A stretch of DNA of 7,976 bases from Bacillota bacterium (GTDB lineage: Bacteria; Bacillota; Clostridia; Lachnospirales; Anaerotignaceae). The DNA is taken from positions 1 to 7,976 of the forward strand of contig JAFYQL010000172.1 of the NCBI GenBank assembly GCA_017547125.1. The letters run 5' to 3'. This document shows, piece by piece, positions 6,000 through 7,976 of this stretch. Below the pieces are notes generated by a model that was not told the origin of the DNA, searched no databases, and worked only from the letters and a program-made list of their open reading frames with translations. The translations under genes were made by a program, and so were the position numbers. Numbering within the stretch: the stretch's first letter is position 1; every line of letters begins with the position of its first letter.

Positions 6000-6518
6000 A
6001 TGGAAATCAGAAAATCAACAGAAAAAGATTTTGACACAATGCTGAAAATATATTCCCGTGCCCGTGCCTTTATGGCTGAAAACGACAACCCAAATCAGTG
6101 GGGACCTACCAACTGGCCGCCTGAAGAGCTTCTGCATAACGACATTGCACAGGGCAAAAGCTATGTGTGCACCCACGAAGGCAAAGTTGTGGGCACATTT
6201 TTCTTCGACTACGGCAAAGATATAGAAAGCACATACATCAATATCGAAGACGGAAAATGGCTTGATAACAGTGCATACGGTGTAATACATCGCCTTGCAG
6301 GCAGCGGCGAAATAAAAGGTACAGCCGAATTCATCATAAACTGGGCATACGAAAAATGCGGTCATCTTCGTGTGGATACCCACGGCGACAACAAAGTAAT
6401 TCAGAATATAATGAAGAAACTCGTTTTTGTTCACTGCGGAACAATTTACGTTGAAGAAGACAATTACCCCCGCCTTGCCTATGAAAAATCATCCGTCACA
6501 AAGGAGGCTTTAAAATGA
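6000..6518 (+). CDS. GNAT-family N-acetyltransferase
   Basis: The 172-residue protein has a complete GNAT fold by motif. The N-terminal MEIRKSTEKDFDTMLKIYSRA strand-helix is followed by the NPNQWG segment (30-35) common in one Firmicutes GNAT subgroup. Then come KVVGTFFF (62-69), the central strand and acetyl-CoA pyrophosphate loop around VIHRLAGSGEIKGTA (95-109), and motif B-like VDTHGDNKVIQNIMKKLVF (125-143) ending in CGTIYVEEDNYPRLAYEK. It transfers acetyl from acetyl-CoA to an unknown amine acceptor. The ATG is two bases after the regulator's stop, with AAGGA at 5986-5990 inside the regulator gene, so translation is coupled. Its stop overlaps the next start. The position suggests the MocR protein controls it, and that its substrate may be the compound sensed or exported; this is inference. 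Confidence 0.9.
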   Translation: MEIRKSTEKDFDTMLKIYSRARAFMAENDNPNQWGPTNWPPEELLHNDIAQGKSYVCTHEGKVVGTFFFDYGKDIESTYINIEDGKWLDNSAYGVIHRLAGSGEIKGTAEFIINWAYEKCGHLRVDTHGDNKVIQNIMKKLVFVHCGTIYVEEDNYPRLAYEKSSVTKEALK

Positions 6519-6919
6519 GCAGTTTAATTTACATAGCATCGAACTTTCCACTTGAAGAAAGACCAAATCCACACGAAAGAATGATTTCCGTAAACGAAGC
6601 AATTGCCTTGGGTGTAAAAGATATTCCAAAACATCTTCTTGCAGACGGTTTTGACAAGGACAAGCCCGATGTAATAATGTATGCCGACAGAGAAATCAAG
6701 CTTAACGTATTCACAAAGGAAATCACTGACGGCAACTTTGATGATGACTTCTGTATTTTTTCAGCAGAAGGTGCTGAAGGCCTTAAAACAGACAAAAAAT
6801 ACAAAATGTTCCTTGAATGGTATCGCTATACCGACGGACGAGCAAATGAAGTTATCAAGTATCTCAGAAATCATCTTGAAAACACAGACGAGATTGAGCT
6901 TTGGCACATCTGGCTTTGA
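6515..6919 (+). CDS. Acidic protein of unknown family, probably truncated by an in-frame stop
   Basis: The ATG overlaps the acetyltransferase stop (ATGA) and has AAGGAGG at 6501-6507, so translation is clearly intended and coupled. The 134-residue product is soluble, rich in Asp and Glu, and has no signal peptide or membrane segment. It starts MSSLIYIASNFPLEERPNPH and ends NHLENTDEIELWHIWL. I do not recognise a characterised domain. The reading frame appears to be broken: the TGA at 6917-6919 is followed in the same frame by 43 sense codons up to a TGA at 7049-7051, and these look like the natural C-terminus (see the next entry). Whether the 134-residue form folds and works is unknown; the stop falls after the conserved-looking WHIWL segment. 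It is the last gene of the regulator-acetyltransferase operon. Confidence 0.8.
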   Translation: MSSLIYIASNFPLEERPNPHERMISVNEAIALGVKDIPKHLLADGFDKDKPDVIMYADREIKLNVFTKEITDGNFDDDFCIFSAEGAEGLKTDKKYKMFLEWYRYTDGRANEVIKYLRNHLENTDEIELWHIWL

Positions 6920-7051
6920 AACGATAAAATAAGCGGCACAAAAGTAATCGAAAAAAGCATTGATGAACTTTCTGCAGAAGACATTCACTTCCTTGACAGT
7001 TATGATTCGTGGGAAGATAATGCCGATTTATGCATACGCATAAAACATTGA
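6920..7051 (+). pseudogene. In-frame 3' remainder of the preceding gene, behind a premature TGA
   Basis: Forty-three codons continue the frame of the 6515 gene without interruption. They encode NDKISGTKVIEKSIDEL, then SAEDIHFLDSYDSWEDN, then ADLCIRIKH and TGA. The acidic, hydrophilic composition and codon choice match the upstream part, and the piece has no start codon or ribosome binding site of its own. The gltX promoter -35 begins at 7054, right after this second stop, which is what one expects if 7051 is the ancestral gene end. Together the two parts would make a protein of about 178 residues. A single-base change (for instance GGA to TGA) would explain the stop. Confidence 0.65.
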
Positions 7052-7053
7052 TA

Positions 7054-7082
7054 TTGCAGTAAAGAGAAAAAAAATATATAAT
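7054..7082 (+). promoter_or_regulatory. gltX: sigma-A promoter of gltX
   Basis: TTGCAG (7054-7059), 17-bp spacer, perfect TATAAT (7077-7082). The start near 7089 gives a leader of about 38 nt with no room for a T-box. I see no terminator between the upstream operon and this promoter, so read-through into gltX is possible. Confidence 0.75.
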
Positions 7083-7126
7083 ATTTAATTAGAGTTTTAC
7101 TATATTTTACGGAAGGAATGACAATT

Positions 7127-7976
7127 ATGGAAATAAGAACAAGATTTGCCCCAAGCCCAACTGGCTATATGCACATCGGAAACTTAAGAACAGCTCTTTA
7201 TGAATACCTTATTGCCAAATCAGAAGGCGGTAAATTTATATTAAGAATTGAAGATACAGACCAGGAAAGATATGTTGAAGGTGCTGTTGATATTATCTAC
7301 AACACACTTCGTCTCACAGGTCTCAAGCACGACGAAGGTCCGGACGTAGGCGGCGAATACGGCCCATATATCCAGAGTGAAAGAATGGGTATGTACATGG
7401 ACTACGCAAAACAGCTTATCGAAAAAGGCGAAGCATACTACTGCTTCTGTACAAAAGAAAGACTTGAAAGCCTTAAGGTAAAAAATGACGAAGGCGTTTC
7501 ATTTGCACACTACGACAGACACTGTCTCGGTCTTTCAAAAGAAGAAATTCAGGCCAACCTTGATGCAGGTATGCCATTTGTTATCCGTCAGAAAATGCCA
7601 AACGAAGGCACAACAACATTTGATGACGTTGTTTACGGCAGCATTTCAGTTGACAACAGCGAGCTTGATGACCAGATTCTTATCAAGGCTGACGGTATGC
7701 CAACATACAACTTTGCCAACGTAATCGATGACCACCTTATGAACATCACTCACGTTGTAAGAGGCAGCGAATACCTTTCATCAACACCAAAATACAACCT
7801 TCTTTACAAGGCATTTGGCTGGAACGCACCTGAATACGTTCATCTTCCGCCGGTAATGAAGGATGCTCAGCACAAGCTTTCAAAGAGAAACGGCGATGCT
7901 TCATTCGAAGACCTTATTGCAAAAGGCTACATTGTTGAAGCAGTTGTAAACTACATTGCCCTTCTCGGCTGGAGCC
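7127..7976 (+). CDS. gltX: Glutamyl-tRNA synthetase, N-terminal part (partial, runs off right edge)
   Basis: The first 283 codons of a class I synthetase that attaches glutamate to tRNA-Glu in the cytoplasm. In bacteria without GlnRS it also misacylates tRNA-Gln. Motifs are RFAPSPTGYMHIGNLRTALY (5-24) with the HIGH-type signature as HIGN (16-19), ILRIEDTDQERYVEG (38-52), CFC (106-108) with HYDRHC (128-133) in the zinc-site region, DGMPTYNFANVIDDH (189-203), THVVRGSEYLSSTPKY (208-223) and KLSKRNGD (250-257, the KMSKS loop). The third cysteine (C133) is present but the usual fourth ligand position is occupied by Leu, so zinc binding is doubtful. The ATG at 7127 has GGAAGGA at 7111-7117, 9 bases upstream; the in-frame ATG at 7118 abuts that site and is unlikely. 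Roughly 200 more residues, the anticodon-binding part, lie outside the window. Confidence 0.95.
   Translation, partial: MEIRTRFAPSPTGYMHIGNLRTALYEYLIAKSEGGKFILRIEDTDQERYVEGAVDIIYNTLRLTGLKHDEGPDVGGEYGPYIQSERMGMYMDYAKQLIEKGEAYYCFCTKERLESLKVKNDEGVSFAHYDRHCLGLSKEEIQANLDAGMPFVIRQKMPNEGTTTFDDVVYGSISVDNSELDDQILIKADGMPTYNFANVIDDHLMNITHVVRGSEYLSSTPKYNLLYKAFGWNAPEYVHLPPVMKDAQHKLSKRNGDASFEDLIAKGYIVEAVVNYIALLGWS

Noticed and set aside
6015..6434. 139-codon open frame antisense to the acetyltransferase
   Set aside because: The plus-strand frame has clear GNAT motifs and coupling signals; the antisense frame has neither motifs nor a credible start.
6917..6919. Selenocysteine or a reassigned UGA codon
   Set aside because: No stable SECIS-like hairpin is seen in the bases right after the TGA, and TGA is an ordinary terminator for neighbouring genes; a nonsense change is simpler.

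Overview
The window looks like chromosomal DNA of a low-GC Gram-positive bacterium, most likely a member of the Clostridia. The evidence is AGGAGG-type ribosome binding sites, AT-rich intergenic regions with near-consensus sigma-A promoters, and the metG-tatD gene pair found in Firmicutes. TGA, TAA and standard codon assignments all behave normally. I cannot name the species.

Left part (1-3363, all minus strand, read right to left): metG (methionyl-tRNA synthetase), then tatD (TatD-type metal-dependent DNase), then the first 39 codons of an exported protein that runs off the left edge. metG has a clear promoter at 3335-3363 and probably starts at a TTG (3259), not at the upstream ATG (3295). 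A compact hairpin-plus-T-tract terminator sits between metG and tatD and touches the tatD ribosome binding site. Between tatD and the exported-protein gene lie 337 bases with no gene. They hold a perfect 12-bp inverted repeat behind tatD, a candidate promoter, and a leader of about 140 nt with several hairpins and a repeated palindromic motif.

Middle part (3421-7051, plus strand): a ten-helix EamA/DMT-type transporter with its own promoter, then a MocR/GntR-type regulator (winged helix plus PLP aminotransferase-like domain), a GNAT acetyltransferase and an acidic protein of unknown family. The last three are tightly coupled (2-base gap, then a 4-base ATGA overlap) and read as one operon. The regulator is preceded by an inverted-repeat operator overlapping its -10. 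Upstream of that, a strong promoter just after the transporter leads into a GC-rich terminator, which predicts a very short RNA or an attenuated leader. The last gene is interrupted: after codon 134 there is a TGA, and the same frame stays open for 43 more protein-like codons to a second TGA at 7049-7051. The next promoter begins only three bases after that second stop.

Right part (7054-7976, plus strand): gltX (glutamyl-tRNA synthetase) with a consensus promoter, cut by the window end at codon 283.

Taken together, housekeeping genes (metG, tatD, gltX) flank a small accessory cassette. That cassette plausibly senses an amino-acid- or amine-like compound (MocR), acetylates something (GNAT) and moves a small molecule across the membrane (EamA). 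The substrate cannot be read from the sequence. I see no mobile element, CRISPR array, tRNA or rRNA.
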